Shown here in pieces: positions 23,724 through 44,697 of a stretch of 64,000 bases of DNA. Location: assembly GCA_017871115.1 (NCBI GenBank), contig JAFCIZ010000001.1, positions 6,322,001-6,386,000 on the forward strand, in the 5' to 3' direction. The DNA is from Cunninghamella blakesleeana. Taxonomy: Eukaryota > Mucoromycota > Mucoromycetes > Mucorales > Cunninghamellaceae. The position numbers and the translations under genes were made by a program. Numbering within the stretch: position 1 is the stretch's first letter; each line of letters starts with the position of its first letter. The notes beneath the pieces were generated by a model. That model saw only the letters and a program-made list of their open reading frames with translations. It ran no database searches and had not been told where the DNA came from.

Positions 23724-25120
23724 ATGGTATCAGCTGGACGTTTGGCATTTACTATTGGTATTGTCATTGGGCTTTTTGGATCAAGCGGAACAGCCGATGC
23801 TGGATGTCAAGGTGAAATCAAAGTAAAAAATCAAAGTGATTTAGACATGATTAGATCATGCAAGTCTTTTAATGGTAATATTATTATTGATCAAACGGCT
23901 ATGGCGGATGTCAATATCAATGGGATAGAAACGTTACAAGGTGATCTTATCATTAAAGGAAATGATAATTTGGAAAAAATTAGTTTATCTTTACAAGGCG
24001 TCAATGGAAAATTAAATTTAATCAACAATAAAATCCTTACTACCTTGAATATGCCTCAATTAACAGCTGCCAAGATATTTGAATTATCAGTCCATCCTGC
24101 TTTAAATGAAGTAAAATTTCCTGCTGGATTAAGCCAAGCTGAACAATTAACCATTGCTGATACAACAGCTACAAAAGTTGAAGGCTTAAAACTGTCTGGT
24201 ATTAAAGACATGACCATCACAAATAACATTTATTTGAAACAGTTATCTATTGGTAATCTCACTAAAGTTACTGGTGCATTAACTATGTCTGCAAACTCTC
24301 CTTCTTTGATTGCCGATGTAAGTTTTTAAAATAAATAAATAAATAATAATAATAACAATAAAGTAAAGATGAGATGGAAAAAAATGGTCATGTAGATATA
24401 CTCATGTTTGGTTAATGATATCTTCGTTTTATTTTATTTTTTGTCAATATAGCTTTCTTCTTTACAATCACTAGATGTGGGTACTTTTAGAAATTTAGCC
24501 GGTATCTCATTGAAGGAATTAAAACAAGTATCCCATGATATTTCTTTCATCTCTAACTCATTCAGCTCCTTAGAATTACCTTCTACTACTCAAGTTGTTG
24601 GCACTTTAACTATTGGTGATAACGAAAAGTTGAATATTTTCTCCATGCCATCTTTATCTAAACTTGGTGGTGCTCTTTCTCTTTATGGAAATAGTGAATT
24701 AACATCAGTTAATGCTTTTCCAAAACTTGAAGAAGTAGTTGGTACTTTAGATATTGTTGGCAACTTTAATGAAGTTGATTTGCCCGCTTTGGCAGATGTA
24801 GGTTTTTTTTTTTACAATATATATAAATCGTCGTTATAATGATTTATGTATTTATCTATTTTTCTCTTTTATTTTTACCATAGGTACGTGGTGGATTAAA
24901 CGTTCAAACAACAAGTAATCAATTTAGTTGTGATGGTGTGAACAAATTAAAGAAAGGTATTATTAAAGGAAACGCTTTTACTTGTAAAGCTTCTGTTGCA
25001 AAACCAAAGTCTACTGTAAACGGAAAAGGCTCTGAATCTTCTGGTGTATCCATTAGTTTCTGTCAAAGTGGTTTTGCATTTGCAATTGCTTCCATTTTTG
25101 TTACATATTTATTTTATTAA
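23724..25120 (+). CDS. ECM33: Ecm33/Sps2-family GPI-anchored cell wall protein
   Basis: Members are secreted, GPI-anchored proteins needed for normal wall structure and, in yeast, for mannoprotein layering. Exons 23724-24317, 24453-24797 and 24884-25120 give 391 residues. A signal peptide covers about residues 1-26 (MVSAGRLAFTIGIVIGLFGS then ADA). The body is a receptor-L-domain-like chain of beta repeats, for example GTLTIGDNEKLNIFSMPSLS and GALSLYGNSELTSVNAFPKL. Near the C terminus a Cys-containing segment (QFSCDGVNKLKKG...FTCKA) is followed by a short Ser/Gly/Lys linker and a hydrophobic tail FAFAIASIFVTYLFY, as expected for GPI attachment. Yeast Ecm33 is similar in size. Introns fall at repeat boundaries. 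Confidence 0.9.
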
Positions 25121-25264
25121 CAATTCCATACTAATATTTTAATTTTTATATTCAACTTTGCTTTTTTTAACTCCATTATTTTTAATCTTTTTTATATTTA
25201 ACCTTTATTATTTTTATTTCTTTTATTTTCGATACTCTATTTTTTTTATTTTTTAAAACATTAC

Positions 25265-25295
<31 letters not shown>

Positions 25296-25546
25296 TATTC
25301 CATATAGTTTGATAGCCCAAATATAAAGTATTTTCATTTCTTCAATTTATATAAAATATTGTTGATGTAATTTATTATATGTTATTATTTAAAATGATTG
25401 AATAAAAAAAATGCTTTTAAAATTTAATAAGAGTGAAATGATGAACAAACGATGAATATGTTGTATATATATATATATACATATATACATGTTATTTATA
25501 TTTGTTGATATGTAACTATACATTTCCTAAATAGTACTATTCATAT
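25121..25546. other. Convergent spacer, ECM33-like and TRM4
   Basis: 426 bp between facing stop codons, with a (TA)n run near 25270-25294 and another near 25465-25480. No gene seen. Confidence 0.5.
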
Positions 25547-28950
<3,404 letters not shown>

Positions 28951-29185
28951 TATATACTTTATAAAAAAAATATGGAAGAGAATGAAAAAAAAAAGTGAAA
29001 AAAAAAAATTCAAGCACTAAAAAAAGTAAGCCACTAAAAATGATTTAAAATTAAAACTCACTTTACACGAAAAAAAATCGCGTAAAGTTAAATTTTGTCC
29101 GCATTTTTTTCTACCCATTCTCTTTACTTTTTTTTCCTCTTCCCTTCCCTTTTTTCTTTTTAGACATAATAAATTTATCTTTACC
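28951..29185. promoter_or_regulatory. Divergent TRM4-SMC1 promoter with CACGAAA and TCGCG
   Basis: Only 235 bp separate the two start codons. CACGAAA (29066-29072) and TCGCG (29078-29082) sit in its middle, about 105-120 bp before SMC1, and resemble Swi4/Mbp1/E2F-type G1/S elements. A pyrimidine-rich tract (29101-29162) runs up to the SMC1 start, which has the context ACCATGG. Confidence 0.5.
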
Positions 29186-32100
29186 ATGGGTAAATTAATT
29201 CAGATTGAAGTAGAAAATTTTAAGTCATATAAAGGGCATCAAGTCATTGGCCCTTTTCATCAGTTTACATCGGTTATTGGCCCTAACGGCTCTGGTATGT
29301 ATATTATTATTTTTTATTGCTTCTCAACGCTAACTTCAGAAAATCACATGAAAGATAGCTTACAATATTTTAATATATATATAAATATATATATAATGGT
29401 ATGCTTTTAGGAAAATCAAATTTAATGGATGCTATTTCTTTTGTTCTTGGAGTACACTCTTCTCATTTACGTTCTCATTCAATTAAAGATATGATATATC
29501 GGTCTGTAGCTTTAGATAATAACCTTTCAACTACTCAAGAATCTCAAAGTGAACCTGACAGTGCTTATGTTTTAGCTATCTATCAAAAAGATAATGGTGA
29601 AGAAATCAAATTTATGCGTATTGCTTACCGTAATGGACAATCAGAATATCGCCTCAATGGTCGTCAAGTGCCTTATTTAAAATATAACGCTGCATTAGAA
29701 GAAGAACATATTTTGGTTAAAGCAAAAAATTTCTTAGTCTTTCAAGGCGATGTAGAATCTGTAGCAAGCCAAAGTCCTAGTGAACTAACTAAATTAATCG
29801 AACAAATCAGTGGGTAAATAACGTTTCTTTAAAAAAGAATATGCATATTATTTAGAAATATGTGAAGGAAAATGAAATACCCAGTCGTTAATCAGTCAAT
29901 ACATAACTTTTGACTTTTTATTCAATTTTATTATAGGTCTTGGGATTTGAAAGAGGAATATGAAGAATTTAAATCACAGTATGAACATGCAGTGGATAAT
30001 AACTCACATGCTCTTAATAAAAAAAGAGGAATAACTGTAGAAGTAAAACAATATAAACAACAAATTGAGGAAGCAGAAAGATTTACAAATCTTACCCGTG
30101 AACGTCAAGAAATGATGGCTCGTTATTTGCTTTGGAAATTATATCATGTAGAAAGAAAAATATCTGATCTGGAAGTCGAATCTGGTGATAAACGCATCGC
30201 AGCTAATGATGCTACCGGTGATCAGGTATAATTATTTTTTTTTAAAGAAATATAAATATTGATGAATTAATCATCCAGCTTTTTTATTTATTTATAATAG
30301 GAAACTTTAGAAGATAAATTTAAATCCACTAGAAAAGATCAAGCCTTGATTCACCGTGAGCGAACTCGAAAAGAATTACAGATCAAAAAAGTCAAACGTG
30401 AAATTGCGGAACAGGTAATATAATTTAAGTTTAATATTTTTATAGTTTTATAACGAATCATGAAATAGTTTACTTAATTTAGTTTTTTTTTTCTTTTTTT
30501 TTTCTTATATTTTTTAGAGACCAAATTCTATTGCAGTACAAGAAAAATTGGAGCATTTGGAAAAGAAAATTGACCAAATCAAGCAAAATGGAATTCGTGC
30601 AGAGCGAGATTTGGAACAGCAGGTAGAATATTAAATTGTTAAAAGAAAAAAAATAATGTTTATATAGTAATTTTTATTGACCAATATATGTCCTTTTTTT
30701 TCGCTTTTTTAATATAGAAAGCTGAAGTAGCTGAATTAGAGAATTCTTTGGAATTATTAAATGGTGAAGAAGCACGATACAATGGTACGGCTAATATTTT
30801 GTTGATCATATAATACAATTGTTAAATATAATATAATATAATTACAATAATTCTCTCGTTTTAATATTATCATCATTTTATAGAAGAAATTACGGCCACT
30901 TCCATCAGTTCTGGCTTTACTTTAACACCTGATCAAATAGCGCAATACGAACAATTGTAAATAGAATTATATTTTATAATATGAATATTCAACAAAATAT
31001 GTATAAATATTTACTTTTTTTAAACACATATATGAATCATATTTTATTTATTTTCATTATTACATTTAGAAAACAACAAGTTAGCATAAGAGCAGGAAAA
31101 GAACAAGAACAACTTCAAAATTTACAGCGAAAGCGCAAATTAATCACACAGGAAATGGATCGTCAAAAATCAAAATTGAACCAATTTAGGACGAGTGAGA
31201 TCAACTACAAAAATGAACGACAAGAAGTAATGGATACTGGAAATGCTTTAACTGAAGATGGAAAAAAGCTTTCTAAAAAACTTGAATTAAGGCAACAAGA
31301 ATTAAAACAATTAGAAATGGAACGTAAAGAAATTCATCAACGAGAAGTTATAATCAACGAACAATTACAAGCTGTACTTAATGAATTAATGGAGGCTAAA
31401 TCGGAACAAAGAGAATCGGATAAAGATCAGCAATTTAAAGAAAGTTTATCTATGATGAAACAAATTTTCCCAGGTGTTCATGGACAATTATCTAAATTAT
31501 GTAAGCCAACACAACGCAAATATGGCCATGCTATTACTACTGTTTTAGGCCGTAACTTGGATGCTATTATTGTCGATGATCAAAAGACAGCCATTGATTG
31601 TATACAATATTTACGGGAACAACGTATTGGAACAGCTGTCTTTTTACCATTGGATTCAATTTCCACACCAACCATTAATGATCGCTACCGTAGTTTACCT
31701 CGTGCAAATTTAGCTGTGGATATTATTCAATGTGATCATATTTACTTGCCTGCAATTCAATATGCTTGCGGTAATACTATTGTGTGTGATAATATCCAAG
31801 CTGCTAAACGTATATGCTATGGAATGAATGAAGATGTAAAAGGTAAATAAATATAATATTAGTGATAATCATGATGAAAAATTGATGGCTTTAACTAAGT
31901 ATTATAAATATATATTTTTTTATTATATATTATTGCTATTTATTTATATAGCTGTAACATTAGATGGTGCAATTATTCATCGCAGTGGGTTGATCACTGG
32001 TGGACCTACCTCAGCTCAAAGTACTAGACAGTGGGATGAAAAAGATGTAGATGGTAATATAATAAAAATGATAAAAATAATATAACTAATGTATGATAAC

Positions 32101-34362
32101 AAATCGGTACTTATTAATTATATGTCTTTTTATTATAGGTCTTTTACGCACTCGCGATAAACTTTTGGCTGAACTAAATGAACTTAGTCGTAATAAACGT
32201 ATGGGAAGTGCTGAAGAACTTGCTCAAAGTGATTGTGATGGAATGAAAAGTCGTCTAGCTGTATTGCAAGATGAAATTGTAAGTAAACCTATTATAATAT
32301 ATACTTATTATCATTTTTTGATATCGAAATTCATATAAATATATAAAATTATATTTATCTAATTTTTATTGAATTTTGAATTGTTTATATATTTTATTAA
32401 TATAGAAAATTGCCGAACAAAAACTTAAAGATATTGATAGCTCTCTTCAGAATATCCAAGAAAATGTATTACTTCATCAGCAGCAACTTTCTCATGGTCA
32501 ATCAACGATCCAAAGTATGGACAATGAAATTAAACAAGTTGAAAATGCTTTAGCAGCTGTGGAAAATGAAATATTTGCTACTTTTTGTGAACAAACTGGC
32601 ATAACTAACATCCAAGAATATGAAGCACGACAATTTGTATTGCCAGAAAAAGTACGTGAAAGAAAAGCAGAATTTAACACTCAGCGATCTCGTTTACAAA
32701 CTCAATTGTCATTTGGAAAGCAACAAATTCAAGATATACAAGATAGAATAGTAAAATTAACACAATTATTACATGACTCGGAACAAGAACAACAACAGTA
32801 CCAAAATGAAATAGTATCACGTGGAGAACTTAAAGAAAAGCTAGAAAGTGATTTACAGAAATATGAATTGGAATTAGTTCAACAAATCCAACTTGAAGAA
32901 AATAAACAAAAAGAATTGGATGAAATTCGTATTTCATTGGAAGAAAAAGGAAGAAATGTAGAAGGTTATCTTAAAGAAATGGCCAAATTAGAATCCAATA
33001 TTGAAAAAATACGCGCAGAAAGAGTAGCGATCTTTAGAAAATGCAAACTTGAAGATATACGATTACCTTTATTAAATGGTAGTATGGATGATGTTTTAGT
33101 TGAAGATGCCCCTTCTAATACTTCGGTAATATAAAAATATATAAATATAAACTTTAAAAAGAGAGAGAGATAGAAAAAAATACTAATTATATATATATAT
33201 ATATATATTATTTGTATATATCTAGTCAGTAGAAAGTTCAAGTTCTATGGATATAGATGATTATTCACAGCGTTCTATACGTTCTACCGATTGGGTTGTT
33301 GAACTTGATTACTCTGTTTTGGATGATGAAGAACGTAATGATGATAGTAGTACATTTGAAAAACGATACCAAGATGATATTAAGCGTCGTAATGATGAAA
33401 TTGAGCAAATGGCACCAAATCTCAAGGCAGTGGACCGTTTAGAAGGTGTAGAACAACGATTACATGAAATAGAAGATGAATATCGTACTGCAAGGCAAGC
33501 CGCAGAAGCTGCAAAGAGTAAATTTGAAGCTGTGAAACAAAGAAGGTAAAAAAAAAAAATGCAAATGCAAAACAACAATAATAATGATAGTAAAAATAAA
33601 ATATGATATATACAATTTTAAAAAAACACGTATTTATTTTATAATTTTAATAGAAATGAACTTTTCAAAAATGCTTTCAACCATATATCTGAACAAATTG
33701 ATCAAATTTACAAAGAATTAACTAAAACGCAAACGTTCCCATTAGGTGGTACAGCTTATCTTACATTAGAAGATACTGAAGAGCCTTATTTGAAAGGAAT
33801 TATGTATCATGCAATGCCGCCAATGAAACGATTTAGGGATATGGAGCAGCTTTCTGGAGGCGAAAAAAGCATGGCAGCATTGGCATTACTATTTGCTATT
33901 CGAAGGTATCTAACATAAAATTAAATAATATTCCGCTATTTTATTTTATTATTTACTAATACATTAACTTTATTATATATACGTATATATTATTATTATT
34001 ATTATTATTATTATTTTTTACAAAACAATAGTTATCATGCATCGCCATTTTTTGTATTGGATGAAGTGGATGCTGCTTTAGATAACACCAATGTTAAAAA
34101 AGTTGTTGACTATATTAGATCTCATGCAAGTGATAACTTCCAATTCATTGTCATATCTTTCAAAAATATATTGTACGAACGTGCACAAAGCTTGGTAGGT
34201 GTTTATCGTGACAGAGATTTCAATTCTAGTAAATCATTAACTCTTAAGGTAATGTATATAAAGCAATAAAAAAAATAAAATAAAATAATATTGGTAAAAA
34301 TAATGACAAGCTAACATAAATATATTTTTTGCTTTTAATAGCTTGATGAATATCAAGAATAA
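29186..34362 (+). CDS. SMC1: Cohesin subunit Smc1
   Basis: ATPase arm of the cohesin ring that holds sister chromatids and shapes chromatin. Exons: 29186-29294, 29411-29813, 29937-30225, 30301-30414, 30518-30622, 30718-30784, 30884-30956, 31070-31842, 31952-32053, 32139-32278, 32406-33125, 33226-33545, 33654-33905, 34032-34248, 34342-34362. They make 1234 residues, the usual Smc1 size. Walker A is [11 protein letters not shown] at residues 30-40, split by the first intron. Two long coiled coils flank the hinge (about residues 425-545, [13 protein letters not shown] and [17 protein letters not shown]). The ABC signature LSGGEKS lies near residue 1137 and Walker [13 protein letters not shown] near 1165. 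The last exon is seven codons including the stop (LDEYQE). Smc1-specific N-terminal text ([22 protein letters not shown]) separates it from Smc3. Confidence 0.96.
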
Positions 34363-34575
34363 ATTCCTAATGATTTTTTAATAATTGTGTAAATAAAAGC
34401 AGATTGAAAACTCCGATTTTTTTATTCAACTTTTTTTTTTGCTCCTTTTTTTTTTTTTCCTCTTTCTATTCCTTTTTCTTCTTTTGTCTCTATATAATAT
34501 AAATTTATACATTATCAGTAATCATATTTTATTTTTGGAATTTATTTTATGAAAGTATACTTATAATTTTAAAAG
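34363..34575. promoter_or_regulatory. SMC1 to cullin spacer with pyrimidine tract
   Basis: 213 bp with a strong T/C-rich tract at about 34419-34492 before the cullin start; no other feature. Confidence 0.45.
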
Positions 34576-38317
<3,742 letters not shown>

Positions 38318-39033
38318 ATATCTTTTTTAAATAATAATGATAATAATAAATATATATATACAAATGCATGGTGACTATTTTATAAGGATATATATGTATT
38401 TGTTGTAGAAAGATAGCCCATTTCAATAAAAAATTAAACCTTTGAATTAAAATTCATTATTCAATAATTTCTTTTTGTATATTGCTTTTTATATATGCTC
38501 CTTATATTTAAATATATGAAATATAATGTAGTACTAATCGATATAAAAAGTTGACCTCTCGAGTTTAAATAATCAAAAAAATTATATAAACTTTTGTATA
38601 AAAAATGATCAGATGATATGAAGAAATGAATTATAAAGCGACACGTTGTACCATTTTTTTTCATTGGTAATATTATGCATGAATTTGGAAGAAAATAGTA
38701 TCGTGATCAATCTATTTTATGTATATTGGATGCTATATTGTATACTATTTACCATAATCCTTTATATTTTTATGTATTTTATTTATGTTTTATAACAAAA
38801 AGAGAATGATGTACAAATATAATATTAAAAAATAACAATGATAAAATAAAAATAATAAGAATAATAATTTTTAAAAATAATAATAAAAGATATATACTGT
38901 ATACAATTAATAACCTTTAAATTATAAATCACAACATTAATTGAAACATATGTAATTTTTTTTCCTTTTGTTTTTGCATATATATAAATATATATATATG
39001 TATGTATATGTGTAATTTCAAATGTCGTTTTAT
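38318..39033. other. Convergent spacer, cullin and ERV14
   Basis: 716 bp of AT-rich sequence between facing stop codons. No gene or RNA recognised. Confidence 0.5.
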
Positions 39034-39146
39034 TTAAGAATCAGCAGCAATCAAGGCAACAATCATACGGTACAAGAAGTAGAAGAACATCTAAAAAAAT
39101 ATAAATATATATATATAAGTATAGCTTTATTACATGCTAGTAATCC

Positions 39147-39183
<37 letters not shown>

Positions 39184-40178
39184 GAAGTATCACTTACAAC
39201 TAAATAAAAGCCAAGCTTAATAAAACATTCCTTCTTATGATCAGGTAAAGTACGGAAAATTTCGGTAGCATCTACAATATATATATATATATATATAATT
39301 AGGATTAGATTTTTTTGAAATTTGGAAAGCAAATATTATGAATCTTATGATATATATTTCTCTCTTTTTTAAAAAAAACATCAATACATCCTTAACCACC
39401 TGTTCATTACTCGTCATTTATATATAACTAATGACCACTTACCATACATATGTCGATTAGAAGTTACCCTATAACATACATACATAAAAAAAAGATAAAT
39501 AAATATAAATTAATAAACTCATCATTACTTCTCTTCTCCTTTTTTTCATCATGTATACTTCCAATTACTAGAACGTATGTATGACTTACCTTTGAATATT
39601 ATAAACAACAAGTGGCAAATTAAGCAACATAGCTAGCCAGCTTCCATTAATCAAGAACATAAAGAATAAAAAGGCGTGAGCACCCATTTCTGGTAAGACG
39701 AACTATAAATATTAATAATAGTCATCAATATTACACGTAATATAATGATTATAAAATATGTCTTGAAAGATAAAAAGTAAATAAAAATATAGGCAACTTA
39801 CTTGGTTTAGTTTGTTACAGAGATCAATAGGATTAATATAATCACATTCTAAATCAGAAAACATAATAACCTATTATTTAAAAAAAAACAAAAATAAAAG
39901 AAACGACGATGAAAGTTAAGGTAATATGGTTGTTATTTTTTTTTTAAAAAAAAAAACAGAAATAAAAAGAATGTGATGGAACATTATCATCTAAAAAACC
40001 AATTAGATTATAAATAATACAAAGTGGAATTAAATATAAAATAATCCATATATATATATAAATATATTATATTATATTTATAATGATAACTAAAAAAGGA
40101 TACGAAAAAGACCATCAAGAATAAGAGTAAGGCAGCCATAATGACCGCAAAAAGGAATAGCATAGCTTCACCCGGCAT
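39034..40178 (-). CDS. ERV14: Erv14/cornichon ER cargo receptor
   Basis: Small membrane protein of COPII vesicles that recruits transmembrane cargo for ER export. Six exons on the minus strand: 40104-40178, 39802-39870, 39590-39702, 39443-39468, 39198-39271, 39034-39090; total 138 codons (137 residues), almost exactly yeast Erv14's length. Family motifs: FSDLECDYINPIDLCNKLN, FLINGSWLAMLLNLPLVVYN, DATEIFRTLPDHKKECFIKL and the final FFYFLYRMIVALI. There are three hydrophobic segments, with the acidic cornichon motif after the first. One exon is only 26 nt (encoding VTSNRHMY and flanking bases), and an intron near it carries a (TA)n run. Confidence 0.94.
39150..39180. repeat. (TA)n microsatellite in ERV14 intron
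   Basis: About 31 bp of uninterrupted TA in the last ERV14 intron. Confidence 0.85.
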
Positions 40179-41306
40179 GTTGTATTATTGTTTACTCTTT
40201 TTACAAAAAATAAAGTGAAAAGAAAAAGAAAGAGATAAAAAAAAAGATGTTTACAAACGAAAAAAAAATAAAAAAATCGGGGAGTCTATCTGTGTAACAA
40301 ACTTTTTTTTTTTCGGTATCCCATTAAAGCTCAGAATTAAATATTATTCTATTTATTTTCAGATCATCATACCTAACTCACAATACTTTAAATAAAATAT
40401 ATTCTTTTATGCTCTTTAAAAATTAAAATTGAAAAAGAATTAGCAGAGAAATATCACTGGTACCAAAGAACAATGCTAGATTAGGCGAGAATCATTAAAA
40501 AAAAAAAGACTTCACCCATTTTTGATAATAAAAATTTAATATGATTACATTATTTTTTTTATAGATACATGCTAAATACAGATAAATGTAATTCAGCTAA
40601 GTAATATAATTTGAAAAAATAAAAAATAAAAAATGGAACAAAATTATATTATGTATAGTTGGAATGCTGGCGAGATAAAAAAAATATTGATATCCTTATG
40701 GTGATCAGAAAAATAAAATCAGTATTAGATGATTTTAAGCATTTTGTAGCTTAAAATATATATTGAAACTAGTTAAAAAACTAGAGTGAGATAGCTTGAT
40801 AAAAAATCAAGCTATTTGCATAATAATACATATTTATTGATGTTTTTATAAGGTGATTGCAACTAAAAAAAAAAAATGAAATTATATTCGTATGCCTATT
40901 CTGCTCTCGAATATTTTTGGGTGAGTACGGGTAACTTTTGATATTTTTTAAAATCCAAATATAGATATAAATGTATTTTATAATAAATTTTCTAATAAAT
41001 TTTTATTTTTATTTTAATCAAAAAGGGGAAGTAAATATATTTATATATAAAAGGAGATATAAGGTAATTATAAATAATAATAATAATAATAAGAATATAA
41101 AAAAAATAAGGAAGGAAAAGGAAGGGAAAAGGGTGGGTTGAATTTTTTTATATATGCATAAATATATAATAAAAAGAAAATAGCGATAGAATAAATTGAT
41201 AATAGGGAATATAATAATATAAAAAAGTTAAATGATAATTATAAAAAATAATAATGATAATAAAAAGGACTATACATATATGAAAAAATAAATAAAAAGG
41301 ATTTTT
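40179..41306. other. Spacer: ERV14 promoter and FZO1 3' flank
   Basis: 1.1 kb between two minus-strand genes. It holds the paired palindromes at 40769-40815 listed separately and a purine-rich stretch near 41090-41135. No gene seen. Confidence 0.5.
40769..40815. repeat. Two adjacent perfect palindromes
   Basis: CTAGTT-AAAA-AACTAG (40769-40784), then ATAGCTTGAT-AAAAA-ATCAAGCTAT (40791-40815), a perfect 10-bp stem with a 5-nt loop. Both have A-only loops and are six bases apart, about 600 bp upstream of the ERV14 start. Confidence 0.8.
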
Positions 41307-44096
41307 TTAAACCTTCAAAGGTTCATTTACCATTGAACTTTCAATTTGTACTGCTTCTACATTATCTAAAAGTAAGGTAGACTTTTCCAATAAGGCAGAG
41401 AAATAAGTCAAAGCTTCTTGAGATGTTTGTATAACCAGTTCCATTTCATTTCGTTTTTGTTCTTTAGTTTCAATAGCCTTTTGTAATCGAGATTGAATTT
41501 CCCAACCTTCTACACGCAATACTTTACGAGCTTCACGACCAATACGGGTGCTTTGATTTTCAATATAACCAATATCACGCACAGCTTGTTTGAATTTACG
41601 AACTAATTTTCTTTCCACTGCATTACGCATATCAGCAACTATATAAACAAGTAAACTAGCACCAGCAATACCAATCATAGGTAAAGCTAAACGACGCATG
41701 TTTTGAGCACCAACCATACTTGATACATTCCATAAGCTTGATACAGCATCCTTGAAACCCATGATACGACCACCTACCATGGCTACAGCACCAACAGATA
41801 ATGCACATCCAGAGACATTATCATTTAAAACAAAATCAAAAAAGTCGGTAGCTTCTACTTGAATAACAAGGCGACGATCTCTTGGCTTTAAAAACATACC
41901 ATCCACATTTGCAATACGAGGGAAGGCACCTATTTCTTGTTCTGCTCCATGATGAATGTTTTCAATACATTGCTCAGTATTTTGTTTTGCTTGGTTTTCA
42001 GCTTTACGAATTTCACGTACCATAGATTGAGCCATGGATTCACATAAATCTTGAGCATATTGCCAAATTAAGAAAATTCCAGGATATTCTAATGGTTCGA
42101 TAGCTTTTTGCACTTGATCTAAAGCTTCTTGTAATCTTGTCATAGATTGTCTTTGAATCATACCAACAGTTCCTTCAGCAACACGTTCTACTTGTCCTAA
42201 CATACGATCACGCACACGTAATAATTGCTCATAAGCGGGTAAATCATGTTCCAAGGCTTCGTTGGCTTCTTGAAGTTTAGCAGCGGCCTCAGCTTTATTA
42301 GCTTCAGAGATAACACCAATATCCAATAATAAATTGACTAAATAATTCTTGGCAGGTAAAAGCTTACTCTTGGTACGGTTGCCTAAAACAAATGCACGTA
42401 ATCTTTCTTCTAATCTTGCAAAGTCAGGAGCATCCAATTTTCGAGATCCAGGTTCTAAATCAACATTACCAGCGCTAACAAAGTGAATAAGGTCATCAGC
42501 GTCTTCATAGGTTGCAGGTGATAATTGTCGGATTTGTTCCAAAATCATACGTTTACATCTTTCTTTATCACGAATTGAATCAAATCGATTAACGACAATA
42601 AAGATATGAGTTTTTTCATTTGCGGCATTCCATAAGAATTCTTTACCCTATTAAATGTTAATTAATTATTATTTTTTTTTTAAAAAAAAAAAAAAAATGA
42701 GGTGATGAATATACTAATTATATTATTTATATAGTTATTATTATTACTAATAATATTATATATTTTAATACATATATTCTTTTTTTAAAAAAATAAAAAA
42801 AAAACTTACGGAAAGAGTAAAGTGATTTTCAGCACTGACAACAAAGACAACAACGTCAATTTCTTCTTGGCGAGCAAATACAGCGGTAGTTTTAACAGAA
42901 TCAGTATTTAAACCAGGAGAGTCAATTAAAGCAATATCAACTACGCCATTATGAATTAAACTTTCTTGAGTGTTACGAGCATCATTTGTATAAATTTTCA
43001 CCATTTGGTATTGCTCATAATCATCCATAATAAGCTTATCCAAATGACGCATTTCCACCACATGATAAGTAGTAGGATTTAAACGATCATAAGTTTCTAC
43101 TGCAGGAATAGCATGAATTTGCTCAACACCATTATTAATATTAGCATCAAGAACTTCGCAAAACATATTTGTACAAGGTTGTTGATCAGCAGGTAAAAGT
43201 TGACGTTTTAATAAAGCGTTGACAAAAGTACTTTTACCAGCATTTAAATCCCCAGTGACCAAAACTTTGGATGAAGTATCGGCAACACGAGTATATAAAT
43301 TATCCAAATGACGTTTACATGATAATAGTTTTTCTTCTAATAATTTGGCAATAGATTGCTTTTCTAAAGTCTGTACGTTAGTAGAGGCATGTCCTACTTT
43401 TAGATCTAAATGAAGAATGTTTAATTCTTTTCTTAAAAATTGAGCAGAATGATGACTCAAAAGGGCATCTGCTGATGTTTGAGTTAAAGAAGGTAAATAC
43501 TCGGATTGAACAGATGTACGACGTTTTTGTTGTTGCTGTTGTTGACGAAGTAAAAGAGAATCCATTAAAATAGATGATGAAGGAGAAGAAGAAAGAGTAG
43601 AATTGGAGAAGGATAAATCAGGTTGAGAAGCAGTTTCTGAAAACATAGAGTCTGATAAAGTCATTGCACGTTGAGGAAGAGGACGTTGTTGTTGAGTCTT
43701 AGGATAAGGTGGATAAAAAATAGCTCGTTCTTTATTATTCTTATACAATTCATCGCAAATACTAGTAACAGATGAAATATGAGTTAAAAGTCGTTGACAA
43801 CTATCATGATAAGTGCGTTGTTCTTGTGCTGCATTCATACGATATTGATGTGTACGAGCTGCTGAACGTAAAGTATTTGAACTAGATGGTGATAAGGACA
43901 ATGGTGAATTCATTTTAGAGGAAGCTGGAGTGAATACCATTGATCTTGATAAATCTAAAGGTCTAGGAAGATTTGAAGATTCCATACTGTTATCAAGCTC
44001 GTCTCTAATAGCTGCTTCTATTCCCGGTGCTGAATTTCTACGAAGTTGTCGCTGAGGAGATAAAATAGAGGAGGGTACACCATATATATCAGACAT
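41307..44096 (-). CDS. FZO1: Mitofusin Fzo1, outer mitochondrial fusion GTPase
   Basis: Dynamin-like GTPase that tethers and fuses mitochondrial outer membranes. Two exons on the minus strand, 42810-44096 and 41307-42647, give 875 residues; yeast Fzo1 has 855. A Ser/Gln-rich N-terminal region of about 200 residues leads to the GTPase domain: P-loop GDLNAGKST near residue 280, G3 DSPG in ALIDSPGLNTDS, and G4 VVNRFDS just after the intron. The C-terminal part has a helical region, then two close hydrophobic segments (GCALSVGAVAMVGG and LALPMIGIAGASLLVYIVA) for outer-membrane insertion, and a final heptad-repeat helix. The gene is AT-poor compared with its flanks and has only one intron, unlike its neighbours. 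Confidence 0.94.
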
Positions 44097-44697
44097 TATT
44101 AATTATTAAAATAGTTTAAATAACTATAAGTTGTATAAATTAATAATTATATATAATTATATAATAATTAAATAATAACGAAATATCAGTCGTAAAAAGA
44201 GAGAGAGAAAAAAATTTTTTTAAAAAAAAAAACTAAACAATAAACAATAAACAATAAATAATAAAAAAAAAGTAAAGAGTTATTAAAAAATATTCAAATT
44301 TGGGCTAGTTATTTTTATATTATTATTATTCATCATATCTATTATTGTTAAATACTTACTTTATATATAGTATTGTCTTTTTATAAATGTAAGTTATTGA
44401 TTAAAATTATATAAATGAATAAGAATTGAATACAAGTTATTAATAAAAAAAAAAAAATGGAGAGAAAAAAGAGAAAAAAATGAAAGAGTAGGGGTGCAAA
44501 TTTTTTTTTAAATTTTTCCGGTTCATTTCATTTTTTTACGTCATAACACCGCTATTAAATTTTTTTAAACTTTTTAAAAAAATCATTACCTTTTTTTTTC
44601 TCTTTCTATTTCTTCTTTTAGATTTACACTAAAAAAATAAAGTAAATCTTTGTGTACACTATACCTTTTTTTTATTATTTCAATTATTGTATTCAGT
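44097..44697. promoter_or_regulatory. Divergent promoter, FZO1 and HPC2
   Basis: 601 bp between outward-facing start codons. A-rich on the FZO1 side and T-rich on the HPC2 side. No named site. Confidence 0.45.

Noticed and set aside
38461..38664. 67-codon minus-strand ORF in convergent spacer
   Set aside because: Low-complexity composition and no conserved motif; sits in expected 3' UTR sequence.
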